This document shows positions 1 to 9,812 of a stretch of 64,000 nt of DNA, in pieces. The stretch is from an uncultured Gammaproteobacteria bacterium (GTDB taxonomy: Bacteria > Pseudomonadota > Gammaproteobacteria > Nitrosococcales > Methylophagaceae). How positions within the stretch are numbered: the first letter of the stretch is position 1; every line of letters starts with the position of its first letter. The stretch lies in the NCBI GenBank assembly GCA_905479075.1, contig CAJQLA010000015.1, positions 1 through 64,000 on the forward strand, written 5' to 3'. The notes beneath the pieces were generated by a model. That model did not search any database. It saw nothing but the letters and a program-made list of their open reading frames with translations, and was not told the DNA's origin. A program made the translations under genes and the position numbers.

Positions 1-2394
1 ATTGGTGGTGATGCCTTAGCGGGTAGTAATACCGCGAGTGTGACAATTACAGCGAGTGGCAGTGCTGAAGATGCTGACTTTGAAAGCATGACAGGTAATG
101 ACACGGCGGAAATCATAGCGGCGATCAAGACAGCGGCGGAAGCGGCTGGCTTAACCGTGACCGGTGATGACGGCGATAGTTTAGTTGTGACCTGGGCTGC
201 TGGAGATAGCACAAGCTTTGATGTTGACTTAACGGCCTTTAATGATGCGTTAACGGATTCACCGGAAGCGTTGACCTTAACGTTGAGTGCACCAGCGATC
301 GACAATGGTCCGACACCGACATTAACCAATACAGCAGCAACCTTGAACATTGTTGATATTGATCAAGCTGTAACGTTTGCTTTAACCGTTGTTTCTGAAG
401 ATGCAGCTGATGACACACCAATGCAGCAAGCTACCATTACTGAAGAAAATGATGCTGATGATTTAGCAACATTTACGATTACTTTGGGGGGTGTGCCATT
501 AAATGCAGGTAATACAGCATCGGTGAATATTGCCTTTACGGGTTCGACTGCCGATGCTGACTTTGTGACAGCAGCTCTTACTTCATTGCAAACAGTTGCA
601 GATGCGACAACAGGTGTAAGCCTCACAGGCAATACACTGACATTTGATAGTACTTTTGTGGGAACAACATTAAACTTCAGTGTTGAAGCGTTTGATGATG
701 GCGATGATGAAGGTCCAGAAGATCTAATCGCAACATTAAGTACAGCAACTATTGATGAAGGTTCTGCATCGATTACGGGTGGCAAAGATGTAGCAACGGT
801 TGATTTACTTGATAATGATGCAGATTTCCCAGCTGGTCTTGCCTACTCAATCGCCGGTGGTGGCGGTACAGGTGCATTTTTATACGGTCTTGACCTTGCT
901 ACAGGAGCAACATTCCAAATTGGAGCAGTTGTTGTAGATGGCAATGATAAAGCACAGTTCTCATCATTAACTTTAAACCCTGATGATGGGTTCCTATATG
1001 GCTTGGCCGATCAGGGAAATTTAAACGGATTTGCACGAGTGAACCCTGCGACTGGTGAAGCTCAGTTGTTATTTAGTAATTCATTATTCAATACCAGCAC
1101 TTCAGGTATGTCATTTGATGTAAATGGTGACTTGTATATTGGTATTGATGATGAAATCTACCTTGTGGATGCAGCAGATGTTGATGAGAATATGGTCTTC
1201 ACTGATTTATCGCTTGTAGCCAGCTTCAATAATGGTGGTGTAGCAATTGATTCGATGGCTTTTGATGGTGTAGACACTATTTTCTTTGTATCAGGTTCTC
1301 AGGTGTATACAATGACGGTAAGTGGCGGTACAGGCCAAACTGCAACTGCATTACCAAATCCTGTTGGTGACACCATTGATGGTTTGTCATTTGATGAGAA
1401 TGGTACGTTATGGGGTGCTGATAACCTCGGTACAATCTACAGTATCGATACAACAACCGGTATAGGTACCTTGGTAGCGACTATAAGTAACTCTGATGTA
1501 ACTAACTCTGGTATCCATTCCTTAGCGATTAGTCAGCTGTTACCTGGTACCTATGTGACCATCGCTGAAGATGGCGAGAGTCATACCGAATTCTATCCAT
1601 TTGATGCTGTTTTACAAAGTGATAGCTTCAATTCAGCCCAGATAGAAGGTTTGCTCGGTGGTAGTGCTTCAGTTGATAGTGCGATTAATATTGATATCAC
1701 AGGTCGAACAATTTCAGTTACCCAGACTGACACTTCTGATCCCGTTGATTCGGTGGCAGTTAGAGTGGATGCGTCTGCTGATATCACAGTTGATGGTTTT
1801 GACCAAACGGATGTATTTACTCGTGATGGTGATCCATCGAATGTTATTATTACCAATGCAGAAGGCGGTACCATTCAAACGGGTGAAGCGGCTGATACTG
1901 TGGATATAACTGCAGCAACGCCAGGAGGAGTAGTTCCTACTGGTGAAACCTTCACCGTTGATACTGATGGTGGTGATGACATTATTACTCTTCATGACTT
2001 GGTTGATAGTTCGTATATCATCAATGCAGGTGAAGCACTAGATGGCGATGGTAATTTGGCCCAAGATGCTATTGACGTCGACACTGTAGTTATTGATGGC
2101 AGTATTGACCTTGGTTCAGGTCCATTAGACTTGAGTAATGTTGAAATTGTCGATATTACAGGGACTGGTGATAATACCTTAACTTTATCTGCTGCAGATG
2201 TATTAGATGCATCAGATGATACTAATACTTTGATTGTTCAAGGTGATAGTGGGGACGCATTAGATTCTTCTGATGCATGGGCTGCTAATGGTACAGCACA
2301 AGGTGTTGATGGTGTGACTTATGATGTTTATGAGTCAGGACTTGCTACTATATTAGTAGACTCAAGCGCTGTAGATGTGAGTGGCTTATCATAG
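1..2394 (+). CDS. C-terminal part of a giant repeat-containing surface/secreted protein (5' end outside the window)
   Basis: The frame is open from base 1, so the true start lies upstream; about 797 residues are visible. The sequence is acidic, rich in Asp, Thr, Gly and Ala, and has no Cys. Two consecutive Calx-beta-like units are seen (roughly bases 1-360 and 370-830), each with an ADF motif and ending in a PEAL/PED-type strand before a DIDQ or DNDAD junction. A beta-propeller-like region follows (about 840-1550, repeated FLYGL, DLYIGI, TLWGAD blades). The tail (about 2120-2390) has the IVDITGTGDNTLTLSAADVL pattern seen in large type I-secreted adhesins, then a VDGVTYDVY segment. By analogy with LapA/Bap-like proteins it is probably exported by a type I system and acts in attachment. 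The exact family and the secretion route are inference. Confidence 0.7.
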   Translation: MGGDALAGSNTASVTITASGSAEDADFESMTGNDTAEIIAAIKTAAEAAGLTVTGDDGDSLVVTWAAGDSTSFDVDLTAFNDALTDSPEALTLTLSAPAIDNGPTPTLTNTAATLNIVDIDQAVTFALTVVSEDAADDTPMQQATITEENDADDLATFTITLGGVPLNAGNTASVNIAFTGSTADADFVTAALTSLQTVADATTGVSLTGNTLTFDSTFVGTTLNFSVEAFDDGDDEGPEDLIATLSTATIDEGSASITGGKDVATVDLLDNDADFPAGLAYSIAGGGGTGAFLYGLDLATGATFQIGAVVVDGNDKAQFSSLTLNPDDGFLYGLADQGNLNGFARVNPATGEAQLLFSNSLFNTSTSGMSFDVNGDLYIGIDDEIYLVDAADVDENMVFTDLSLVASFNNGGVAIDSMAFDGVDTIFFVSGSQVYTMTVSGGTGQTATALPNPVGDTIDGLSFDENGTLWGADNLGTIYSIDTTTGIGTLVATISNSDVTNSGIHSLAISQLLPGTYVTIAEDGESHTEFYPFDAVLQSDSFNSAQIEGLLGGSASVDSAINIDITGRTISVTQTDTSDPVDSVAVRVDASADITVDGFDQTDVFTRDGDPSNVIITNAEGGTIQTGEAADTVDITAATPGGVVPTGETFTVDTDGGDDIITLHDLVDSSYIINAGEALDGDGNLAQDAIDVDTVVIDGSIDLGSGPLDLSNVEIVDITGTGDNTLTLSAADVLDASDDTNTLIVQGDSGDALDSSDAWAANGTAQGVDGVTYDVYESGLATILVDSSAVDVSGLS

Positions 2395-2411
2395 GCTCAG
2401 TTTGAAAGTAG

Positions 2412-2443
2412 AAAAAAGCCCCGATTTATCGGGGCTTTTTTTT
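2412..2443 (+). terminator. Rho-independent terminator after the giant surface protein
   Basis: A 14-bp stem with left arm AAAAAAGCCCCGAT, a two-base loop and a right arm ending in an uninterrupted T run. It starts 18 bases after the TAG stop. A-tract plus T-tract symmetry lets it work in both directions, so it can also stop the leftward DUF2927 gene. Confidence 0.92.
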
Positions 2444-2485
2444 GCACATTATTTTTAAAATTAATTCCTGCTAGGCAATAATTAG

Positions 2486-3250
2486 TTAGTTAACTAATGT
2501 GTTCAATCCACTTTGTTTGACGGATAGACTGGCTCCATAAATATGATGTTGATAGGATTTTTCTTTTATAATTGATGATATTAACTGTCTAATACGCTGG
2601 CTATTCATACCAGGTTTAATACGCCTGTCATAAAGCAACTTCAACATGACATAATCTAATCCAGTCAAATAACGATCGGCAGCACGGTGGTTAAAAATGG
2701 AAGGGAAGACATCCACACTTTGATATTGCATCCCTACTGATTTTGTTAGCATTTCTGCAAAGGTAGTTAGTAACCGACCATATGCCCTTGCACGATCTGT
2801 GGGGATAATAACGATAGATTGCTTTATCGACCCTGTTTTAGTGGCACTAATACTCGTAGCGCCAATATTCTTGCCTGCTATTGCCCGAATTGTATTTAGG
2901 TCACGTAACTTGAAGTATTTTTTTATATCACTTCTGAATTGATTTTCGCTAGTTAATACGATAGTTAGATTTGCTTTGTGAGAGGCGTCTGCAGGCCTAA
3001 TTTTCAAGCCAGTAATTTGTTGGAGTTGAGACAGGTGTGTGTCAACTATCTTTTCATGCAGAGCAATATCATCAATATGGTGTGTTATCTGATAGTAGAT
3101 GGGTGTTTGCCATTTTTTTACTTTGGTGCCATTAAGGGCAATTTTATTAAAACTAGTCAGAATATAATGATCGGATTGCCAATTTTCAGCATGTAGCTGA
3201 GTGGCAAAGAAGAGGGAAACAAATGAAAGAAAACTGAGTAATATGCGCAT
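2486..3250 (-). CDS. Exported DUF2927-type protein
   Basis: A 254-residue protein with a clear Sec signal peptide: a positively charged start, a hydrophobic core to about residue 19, and cleavage likely after LHA (residue 21). The C-terminal half carries the hallmark block of DUF2927 proteins: SIFNHRAADRYLTGLDYVML followed by KLLYDRRIKPGM (about residues 183-214). The function of that family is not established; an envelope or periplasmic role is inferred from the signal peptide. It lies between the giant secreted protein and the flagellar genes, transcribed away from flgB, so it is probably a separate unit. Confidence 0.7.
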   Translation of the reverse strand: MRILLSFLSFVSLFFATQLHAENWQSDHYILTSFNKIALNGTKVKKWQTPIYYQITHHIDDIALHEKIVDTHLSQLQQITGLKIRPADASHKANLTIVLTSENQFRSDIKKYFKLRDLNTIRAIAGKNIGATSISATKTGSIKQSIVIIPTDRARAYGRLLTTFAEMLTKSVGMQYQSVDVFPSIFNHRAADRYLTGLDYVMLKLLYDRRIKPGMNSQRIRQLISSIIKEKSYQHHIYGASLSVKQSGLNTLVN

Positions 3251-3324
3251 AATTTAATTAAGCCCCATGATCATTATTCAGTAAAAGAATGGCAAAACTC
3301 AGGCCAAATGACTCTAATCGCGCG

Positions 3325-3354
3325 ACTATAGATTGTTTTGTACTTTAAAGTCAA
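3325..3354 (-). promoter_or_regulatory. Candidate sigma70 promoter for the DUF2927 gene
   Basis: Read on the minus strand, TTGACT (3354-3349) is followed after 18 bases by TATAGT (3330-3325), five of six consensus matches in each box. It points at the gene that starts at 3250. The 300-base gap 3251-3550 holds this promoter and the flgB promoter; I see nothing else in it. Confidence 0.5.
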
Positions 3355-3497
3355 TGACTTGAGTTGTTAGCGAATAAGAAGGTTATTTTATTTAAGCAAT
3401 AAAATGTCCTTTGCCAAGGTGGCAATCGTCTGCCGCTATTTTTTGATATTAAAGCAGGATAATTCGTAACTATATGAATTAAAACATAATAAATTGT

Positions 3498-3513
3498 TGG
3501 CATATTTGATGCT
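3498..3513 (+). promoter_or_regulatory. Sigma54 (RpoN) promoter for the flgB operon
   Basis: TGGCATATTTGATGCT matches the -24/-12 element: GG at 3499-3500 and GC at 3511-3512, exactly 12 bases apart, with TGGCA and TGCT intact. Transcription should start near 3525, giving a leader of about 26 bases before flgB. This agrees with FleQ/FleR-type control, both regulators being encoded downstream in this window. Confidence 0.75.
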
Positions 3514-3550
3514 AACTCTAACTTAAATAAGATTAAAGTTGGAGCTAGAT

Positions 3551-3952
3551 ATGTCAATAAATTTCGATTCTGCCTTAGGAATCCATGCCCAAGCACTACA
3601 AGTCCGTTCGCAACGAGCGGAAATGTTGGCTGAAAATTTAGCTAATGCTAATACGCCGGGTTTTAAGGCGCGTGATATCAACTTCCAAGATGCTTTGAAA
3701 ATGGCAGCAAGTCAGCAATCTGTTGCTGATATGAAAACAACGCACGTTAATCATTTTCAACCTAATTCTGCTCAATCATTTTCTCCAGCGGTTCAATATC
3801 GGACAACGATTCAAGATTCGCTTGATGGCAACACGGTTGATGAACAAATTGAGCAAGCTCAGTTTATGCAAAATTCCATTCAATATCAGGCGAGCCTTGA
3901 TTTTTTGGGTGGCAAGTTTAATGGAATGATTAAAGCGCTCAGGGGGGAATAA
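3551..3952 (+). CDS. flgB: Flagellar basal-body proximal rod protein FlgB
   Basis: A 133-residue rod subunit, the usual length. The N-terminal helix holds the rod/hook family signature ENLANANTPGFKARDINFQ (about residues 27-45), and the C-terminal helix ends near GGKFNGMIKALRG. The ATG at 3551 is preferred over an in-frame TTG at 3539 because GGAG at 3541-3544 is spaced correctly for it. It is the first gene of the flgBCDEFGHIJKL series, three bases ahead of flgC, and forms the inner rod of the flagellar motor after export by the flagellar type III system. Confidence 0.95.
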   Translation: MSINFDSALGIHAQALQVRSQRAEMLAENLANANTPGFKARDINFQDALKMAASQQSVADMKTTHVNHFQPNSAQSFSPAVQYRTTIQDSLDGNTVDEQIEQAQFMQNSIQYQASLDFLGGKFNGMIKALRGE

Positions 3953-3955
3953 GCG

Positions 3956-4369
3956 ATGTCTTTATTTAATATTTTCGATATTGCAGGTAGTGGAATGAGT
4001 GCTCAGTCTGTTCGCTTGAATGTGACAGCGAGTAACTTAGCCAATGCAGACAGTGTCAGCAGCAGTAGTGGCGAAACCTATAAGTCTCGTCAGCCCATAT
4101 TTCAAGCTATTTTAGATGATGCTCAGAAAGGTTATGTAAAAGGTAGTGTGCAAGTCGTGGGTATTGTTGAAAACAACACAATAGGTAGAAAAGAATATAA
4201 CCCAAGCCATCCAATGGCAGATAAAGAAGGCTATATCTTTCATTCTAACGTCGACCCAATGGCAGAAATGGCCAATATGATGTCGGCATCACGTTCTTAT
4301 CAAAATAATGTAGAGATTGCGAATACATCGAAGCAGTTGTTGATGCGTACTTTGCAGATGGGTAAATAA
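3956..4369 (+). CDS. flgC: Flagellar basal-body rod protein FlgC
   Basis: A 137-residue proximal rod protein. The N-terminus has the family motif MSAQSVRLNVTASNLANADS. The middle carries the FlgC-type block YNPSHPMADKEGYIFHSNVD, and the C-terminal coil ends SRSYQNNVEIANTSKQLLMR, which packs against the other rod subunits. It starts three bases after flgB with a G-rich ribosome site overlapping the flgB end, so the two are surely co-transcribed. Confidence 0.96.
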   Translation: MSLFNIFDIAGSGMSAQSVRLNVTASNLANADSVSSSSGETYKSRQPIFQAILDDAQKGYVKGSVQVVGIVENNTIGRKEYNPSHPMADKEGYIFHSNVDPMAEMANMMSASRSYQNNVEIANTSKQLLMRTLQMGK

Positions 4370-4384
4370 GTTTAGGAGTTAATT

Positions 4385-5062
4385 ATGGCGATAAGTGGCA
4401 TTAATGATAATTCATTCGCATTTTTGAATGCCCCTCCGGCAGGTCAGGATACTAATAAGGATTCTGGTGCGTTGGCAATGGAAGATTTTATGTCTTTAAT
4501 GACGACGCAATTGAAAAACCAAGATCCGTTAAAACCATTGGAAAGTGGTGATTTTCTTGGTCAGATTGCCGCTTTTGGTACGGTGAGTGGGATTTCAGAT
4601 TTACAAAATTCGTTTTCGAGTTTTGCTCAAGCGATGCAATCCGATCAGGCGCTTCAAGGTTCGGCTTTAGTGGGTCGTTCAGTTTTAGTGCCTTCTTCAA
4701 TCGGGACGTTAACAGCAGAGGATGGTTTGAAAGGTCAGATTAACGTTGCTGAACCAGTCACAGATTTGAAATTGAAGATTTATAACCAAAGTGGCGTGCC
4801 GGTTAGAACAATCGAGATGGGCAGCGCTTCTGGCTATACCAATTTTGCTTGGGATGGATTTGATGAAAATGGGCAAGCATTGCCACCGGGTGTTTATGAA
4901 TTTAAAGCATCGGGAACGATTGATGGAAATAACACATTATTTGCCACTGCGACTGTTGCCAAAGTCGAAAGTGTTTTAGTGGGAAGTGGTAATCAAGGTT
5001 TAACAATAAATTTAGCTGGCATTGGCTCTGTGCCATTCAGTGAAGCACAAGAAATTATCTAG
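4385..5062 (+). CDS. flgD: Flagellar hook assembly (capping) protein FlgD
   Basis: A 225-residue hook-cap scaffold. The conserved N-terminal motif DFMSLMTTQLKNQDPLKPLE (about residues 34-53) is diagnostic. The C-terminal half has the FlgD Ig-like fold with FAWDGFDENGQALPPGVYEF (about residues 152-171). The protein sits at the growing hook tip while FlgE polymerises and is then discarded. A TAGGAG ribosome site precedes the start; flgE follows after 10 bases. Confidence 0.96.
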   Translation: MAISGINDNSFAFLNAPPAGQDTNKDSGALAMEDFMSLMTTQLKNQDPLKPLESGDFLGQIAAFGTVSGISDLQNSFSSFAQAMQSDQALQGSALVGRSVLVPSSIGTLTAEDGLKGQINVAEPVTDLKLKIYNQSGVPVRTIEMGSASGYTNFAWDGFDENGQALPPGVYEFKASGTIDGNNTLFATATVAKVESVLVGSGNQGLTINLAGIGSVPFSEAQEII

Positions 5063-5072
5063 GAGATTTGCT

Positions 5073-6359
5073 ATGTCTTTTAATACAGCACTAAGTGGTT
5101 TGAATGCGGCGTCAGCTGATTTGAACGTAAAATCAAATAATATTGCCAATGTGAGTACCACAGGGTTTAAGGAATCACGTGCAGAGTTTGCAGATGTGTT
5201 TGCACTGTCAGCTTTTGGTAGTAGTGATACCGCAATTGGTAACGGCGTTGTTCTTAACAATGTAGCCCAACAGTTTTCACAAGGTAATCTTGAGCTGACC
5301 AATAATGCATTGGATTTAGGGATTAGTGGTCAAGGCTTTTTCGCTTTAGCACCTAATGAAAATAATGATGATATTGTTTATTCAAGAGCGGGTGCATTTA
5401 ATGTCGATAAAGATGGCTTTATCGTTAATAGCTCAGGCCAGTTCTTACGTGCATTCCCTGTGAACGCTGATGGTACGGTGACTTCTACAAGTATGTCGAG
5501 CACAACAACTGTTCAATTGCCGAGTTCGGCCGGTATACCGCAAGCAACAGCCAATGTTGATCTTGCAACTAATCTACCTTCTACAGCGGTGGGAATTGAT
5601 CCTTTAGTCACCGCAATTGATCCGACTGATCCAACGACTTATTCTAATTCAACGTCATTCACCATGTTTGATTCATTAGGTAATGAACATATCGTAACGA
5701 TGTATTATCAAAAAACGACGACACCTAATGAATGGAATGTAGAAGCTTATATTGCAGGTGATGAGATAAACCCTGTGGGGACAACGACACCGTTTCAACT
5801 GGGTGGAACAGAAACATTGAATTTTGATCCTGCAGCAGGCGGTGCGTTAGCAGCCTTAAGTACAACTGACTTATCGTTTAGTTTGTTAGGCACTGATTAT
5901 GTGAGTGGTGCAGCAGCGCAATCTGTCACTGTTAGCTTTACAGGAACTACCCAAAACTCAGCAGGGTTTAACGTGACTAGCCTATCGCAAGATGGTTTCC
6001 CTACCGGCCGATTAAGTGGCTTGGATATTAGTGATGATGGTTTGATCAGAGCAACGTTTACCAATGGTCAAGCGACACCATTGGGTAAAATTGCCTTGGC
6101 TAACTTTGCTAACCCACAAGGTTTAAAACAAATTGGTAATACCTCATGGAGTGAAACTATCGATTCGGGTCAAGTATTAGGTGGTGAAGCGGGAACTGGT
6201 GTTCTTGGTCTGATTCAGTCAGGTGCACTCGAAGCCTCTAATGTTGATTTGACGGCAGAATTAGTCGGGTTGATTACAGCTCAACGTAATTTCCAAGCTA
6301 ACTCAAAAGCCATTGAGACCAATAACGCCATCACTCAGACCATTATTAACTTACGTTAA
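5073..6359 (+). CDS. flgE: Flagellar hook protein FlgE
   Basis: A 428-residue hook subunit. The N-terminal D0 region contains SNNIANVSTTGFKESRAEF, and the C-terminal D0 helix ends with LITAQRNFQANSKAIETNNA. Between them is a long variable, beta-rich outer domain, making it slightly longer than the enterobacterial protein. A longer in-frame start at 5022 would lie inside flgD; ATG 5073 has AGGAG at 5061-5065 and gives the standard MSFNTALSGLNAAS terminus. The hook is the universal joint between rod and filament. Confidence 0.96.
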   Translation: MSFNTALSGLNAASADLNVKSNNIANVSTTGFKESRAEFADVFALSAFGSSDTAIGNGVVLNNVAQQFSQGNLELTNNALDLGISGQGFFALAPNENNDDIVYSRAGAFNVDKDGFIVNSSGQFLRAFPVNADGTVTSTSMSSTTTVQLPSSAGIPQATANVDLATNLPSTAVGIDPLVTAIDPTDPTTYSNSTSFTMFDSLGNEHIVTMYYQKTTTPNEWNVEAYIAGDEINPVGTTTPFQLGGTETLNFDPAAGGALAALSTTDLSFSLLGTDYVSGAAAQSVTVSFTGTTQNSAGFNVTSLSQDGFPTGRLSGLDISDDGLIRATFTNGQATPLGKIALANFANPQGLKQIGNTSWSETIDSGQVLGGEAGTGVLGLIQSGALEASNVDLTAELVGLITAQRNFQANSKAIETNNAITQTIINLR

Positions 6360-6395
6360 TAATGCTCAAAAAAGCGTGACTGAGAGGACTTAATC

Positions 6396-7139
6396 ATGGA
6401 CAAAATGCTTTATATCTCGATGAATGCAGCTCAGCAAACGATGCTGGCTCAGGCGACTAATAGTAATAACTTAGCTAATGTTAATACGACAGGATTCCGT
6501 CAAGATTTTGAGCAATTTCGTAGTTTACCAGTCCTTGGTGATGGTCTGCCCAGTCGAGTTTATTCAGCCAGCGAGCGTGTAGCGACTAATTTTGAGACGG
6601 GTTCAATCCATTCAACGGGACGTGAACTTGATATTGCGATCAACGGCGAAGGATTTATTGCTGTTGTTGGTAAAGATGGTCGTGAAGGCTATACACGCGC
6701 TGGTGATTTGCGAATATCGCCATCTGGACAGCTTCTCACAGGAACAGGTTTAGCTGTACTTGGTGAAGGCGGGCCTATCGCTATTCCTCAAGCAGAGAAA
6801 ATTGAAATAGGCTCGGATGGCACAATTTCAATAAGACCTGTTGGCAGTGAAGCTAACGCGTTAGCACAATTAGACAGGATTAAATTAGTTAATCCTGCAT
6901 TAACCGAACTCCAAAAAGAAACAGATGGCTTGATACGCTTAAAAGATGGCACCACAGCAGCAGCCGATGTATCAGTTAAAGTTGCCTCAGGGAATTTGGA
7001 AAGCAGTAATGTTAATGCCGTGAGTGCTTTAGTCAAAATGATTGGTCTGCAAAGACAGTATGAGATGCAAGTGAAAATGATGTCGACAGCACAAGAAAAT
7101 AGTGCGTCATCGGCACGTTTGTTGCAGCTAGCTAATTAG
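6396..7139 (+). CDS. flgF: Flagellar basal-body rod protein FlgF
   Basis: A 247-residue proximal rod protein. The N-terminus contains [20 protein letters not shown], the middle ELDIAINGEGFIAV, and the C-terminal coil ends MIGLQRQYEMQVKMMSTAQE. It resembles the downstream flgG but is shorter and lacks the FlgG-specific ending. It is preceded by GAGAGGA and lies 36 bases after flgE in the same operon. Confidence 0.95.
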   Translation: MDKMLYISMNAAQQTMLAQATNSNNLANVNTTGFRQDFEQFRSLPVLGDGLPSRVYSASERVATNFETGSIHSTGRELDIAINGEGFIAVVGKDGREGYTRAGDLRISPSGQLLTGTGLAVLGEGGPIAIPQAEKIEIGSDGTISIRPVGSEANALAQLDRIKLVNPALTELQKETDGLIRLKDGTTAAADVSVKVASGNLESSNVNAVSALVKMIGLQRQYEMQVKMMSTAQENSASSARLLQLAN

Positions 7140-7176
7140 ATTAATGAAACGTCAAAATAACGTAGGAGGCTAAGAC

Positions 7177-7962
7177 ATGAACCAAGCTTTATGGATTGCC
7201 AAAACAGGCTTAGATGCCCAACAAACTAGAATGTCAGTTATTTCAAATAACTTGGCTAACGTCAATACAACGGGCTTTAAGCAAGATCGCGCGGTATTTG
7301 AAGACTTACTTTATCAAACTATCCGTCAACCGGGAGCGCAGTCTTCTACAAGTACACAATTACCGTCAGGTTTGATGCTAGGTACAGGTGTTAGAACTGT
7401 CGCCACAGAAAAACAGCATACTCAAGGTAATATTATCTCGACGGGTAATGCCTTAGATATAGCTGTACAAGGTCGTGGTTTTTTCCAAGTTCTATTGCCT
7501 GAAGGTGATATTGCATATACACGTGATGGTACATTTCAGCTTGATTCAGATGGTCAGGTTGTTATGTCAAATGGCTATCCTCTTGAGCCTTCAATCACAG
7601 TTCCAACTGAAACAACCAGTATTACAGTGGGTACGGATGGGACTGTCAGTGTGCAACAAGCAGGTCAAACATCAGCTTCTGTCATTGGCAATATTGAGTT
7701 GGCTGACTTTATCAACCCAACAGGATTACAAGCAATTGGTGAAAACTTGTTTAAAGAAACCTCAGCAAGTGGAACAGTGACGACTGCGACGCCAGGTACA
7801 ACAGGTGTTGGTACTGTTTTTGGTGGTGCTTTAGAAACATCAAATGTCAATGTGGTGACAGAGCTTATCAATATGATTGAAACGCAGCGTGCTTATGAGA
7901 TGAATTCAAAAGCGATTTCTACTGCAGACCAAATGTTGCAATTTGCTAGTCAGAATCTTTAA
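7177..7962 (+). CDS. flgG: Flagellar distal rod protein FlgG
   Basis: A 261-residue distal rod subunit, almost exactly the usual length. It begins with the typical [20 protein letters not shown], followed by [20 protein letters not shown], with [14 protein letters not shown] in the core. The C-terminal helix ends [26 protein letters not shown] precedes the ATG. The distal rod passes through the P and L rings encoded immediately downstream. Confidence 0.97.
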   Translation: MNQALWIAKTGLDAQQTRMSVISNNLANVNTTGFKQDRAVFEDLLYQTIRQPGAQSSTSTQLPSGLMLGTGVRTVATEKQHTQGNIISTGNALDIAVQGRGFFQVLLPEGDIAYTRDGTFQLDSDGQVVMSNGYPLEPSITVPTETTSITVGTDGTVSVQQAGQTSASVIGNIELADFINPTGLQAIGENLFKETSASGTVTTATPGTTGVGTVFGGALETSNVNVVTELINMIETQRAYEMNSKAISTADQMLQFASQNL

Positions 7963-7993
7963 TGAGACATAGCCCTTTTATGGGGTAATGATG

Positions 7994-8701
7994 ATGAAAA
8001 AATTGATTCGATTATTTATTTTAGCTACGGCATTATTGTTGACAGCTTGTATGTCAACAACAGCTAAGCGTGATCCTGCTTATGCTGCAGTTCGCCCCGT
8101 GGCTATACAAGAGCAGCCTCGGCATGATGGTGCTATTTTTAATGTTTCTAATAACATTTCATTATTTGAAGATTATCGTGCCCGTAGACCAGGCGATATT
8201 TTAACTGTTCAACTGGATGAAAAAACTGACGCAGAAAAAGAAACAGAAACAACGATCAGTAAGGATAATGAAAACAATATTGCCAACCCAACAGTTTTCG
8301 GTACCAACCCTCAATTTAATTTACCAGGCTTCTTACCTTTAGTTAGCAATAAGGATAACAATCTTAATTTTGGTCTTTCTTCAAATAGTGATTTTTCTGG
8401 CCAAGGTGATAGCGATCAAAGTAATAAGTTGACGGGTGATATTAGTGTGTCAGTCGTTGAAGTGTTAGCCAATGGTAACTTGCTTATTCGTGGTGAAAAA
8501 GTGATTACTATTAATCAAGGCAATGAATACATTCGAATTGCTGGCATGATTAACCCACGTGATATTGATGCTAATAATTCAATTTCATCTAAACGTGTTG
8601 CAGACGCTCAAATTTCCTATGTCGGTGATGGGCCCACTAATGAGGCTAATGTTATGGGTTGGTTAAGTCGCTTCTTTATTAGTGCATTGATGCCGTTTTA
8701 G
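7994..8701 (+). CDS. flgH: Flagellar L-ring lipoprotein FlgH
   Basis: About 235 residues. The N-terminus [20 protein letters not shown] is a lipoprotein signal with an LTAC lipobox, so the mature Cys is lipidated and the protein sits in the outer membrane. The body shows the FlgH markers [20 protein letters not shown] and [20 protein letters not shown]. Three consecutive ATGs occur at 7988, 7991 and 7994; the last is best spaced from GGGG at 7982-7985, but an earlier start would change little. Confidence 0.95.
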   Translation: MKKLIRLFILATALLLTACMSTTAKRDPAYAAVRPVAIQEQPRHDGAIFNVSNNISLFEDYRARRPGDILTVQLDEKTDAEKETETTISKDNENNIANPTVFGTNPQFNLPGFLPLVSNKDNNLNFGLSSNSDFSGQGDSDQSNKLTGDISVSVVEVLANGNLLIRGEKVITINQGNEYIRIAGMINPRDIDANNSISSKRVADAQISYVGDGPTNEANVMGWLSRFFISALMPF

Positions 8702-8712
8702 GGGTGATGACA

Positions 8713-9810
8713 ATGATAATTAGATTAATTTTATTGAGTTTATTAAGCCTTAGTTTCTTTCCTGTAAACGCACAGGCTGAACGTATTAAAGACTTAGCAT
8801 CTATAGCAGGTGTTCGGAGTAATCAGCTGGTTGGCTATGGTCTTGTTGTTGGCCTGAATGGCACGGGAGATAAAACAGAATTTACCGGCCAGAGCTTACG
8901 TAGCATGCTTCGTGAATTAGGCGTCACTATTCCACCTGGGACAGATCCTGGGAGTAAAAATGTGGCTGCTGTGTCGATTCATGCTGATTTACCGCCGTTT
9001 GCGAAACCAGGACAAAGAATAGATATAACGGTGTCATCTTTAGGTGATGCTAAAAGCTTACGTGGTGGGACCTTATTGATGTCGCCATTAAAAGGGGCAG
9101 ATGGCCAAATTTATGTGATGGCACAAGGTAACCTTGTTGTTGGTGGGTTTGGTGCTGAAGCAGGTGACGGTTCAAGAGTGACAGTCAATATCCCAAGTGC
9201 TGGTCGAGTGCCTAATGGTGGTACCGTTGAGCGTACAGTCAAAAATGCATTTAATGTCGGCGATCATATTATTCTCAACTTACATCAACCAGACTTCACT
9301 ACTTCAAGCCGTTTAACAGACTCTATTAATCATACTTTAGGTAAAGGGTCTGCAAGAGCTATAGATGCTTCATCTATTAAGGTGAATGCACCTCGAGATC
9401 CTAGCCAACGCGTTCCTTTTCTAGCTTTAGTTGAAAATTTGCAATTAGTGCCGGGAGAAGCGGCAGCAAAAATTGTGGTTAACTCTCGCACGGGCACAAT
9501 CGTAATCGGTCGACATGTTCGTGTAAGTCCTGCGGCAGTTACGCATGGTAATTTATCGGTCACGATTTCTGCCAATGCTGAGGTCAGTCAACCTAATGCA
9601 TTTTCCGATGGCGAAACAGTGATCACACCTAATTTTGGTGTTGAAATCACTGAGGAAGACAGCCGTATGTTTGTCTTCAATCCGGGCGTTTCTTTGGATG
9701 ATATAGTACAAGCAGTCAATCAGGTTGGTGCAGCCCCGGGTGATTTAGTGGCTATTCTCGAAGCGTTAAAACAAGCAGGTGCTTTACGTGCTGACTTGGT
9801 GGTTATTTAA
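8713..9810 (+). CDS. flgI: Flagellar P-ring protein FlgI
   Basis: About 365 residues, the normal size. It has an N-terminal Sec signal peptide (cleavage likely after VNAQA) and is periplasmic. FlgI signatures are [20 protein letters not shown] at the mature N-terminus and [18 protein letters not shown] in the C-terminal half. Candidate starts are GTG 8704, ATG 8707 and ATG 8713; AGGGG at 8700-8704 favours the last. The P ring is the rod bushing in the peptidoglycan layer. The gene follows flgH almost without gap. Confidence 0.95.
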   Translation: MIIRLILLSLLSLSFFPVNAQAERIKDLASIAGVRSNQLVGYGLVVGLNGTGDKTEFTGQSLRSMLRELGVTIPPGTDPGSKNVAAVSIHADLPPFAKPGQRIDITVSSLGDAKSLRGGTLLMSPLKGADGQIYVMAQGNLVVGGFGAEAGDGSRVTVNIPSAGRVPNGGTVERTVKNAFNVGDHIILNLHQPDFTTSSRLTDSINHTLGKGSARAIDASSIKVNAPRDPSQRVPFLALVENLQLVPGEAAAKIVVNSRTGTIVIGRHVRVSPAAVTHGNLSVTISANAEVSQPNAFSDGETVITPNFGVEITEEDSRMFVFNPGVSLDDIVQAVNQVGAAPGDLVAILEALKQAGALRADLVVI

Positions 9811-9812
9811 CG

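Noticed and set aside
1593-1995. Antisense and alternate-frame open frames in the giant surface protein
   Set aside because: They are shadows of a repetitive, biased coding sequence.
3351-3596. Minus-strand open frame of 81 codons before flgB
   Set aside because: It overlaps the flgB start and its sigma54 promoter and has no ribosome site or recognisable protein features.
5022-5072. N-terminal extension of flgE
   Set aside because: It lies within flgD, lacks a ribosome site, and the added residues do not fit the family.
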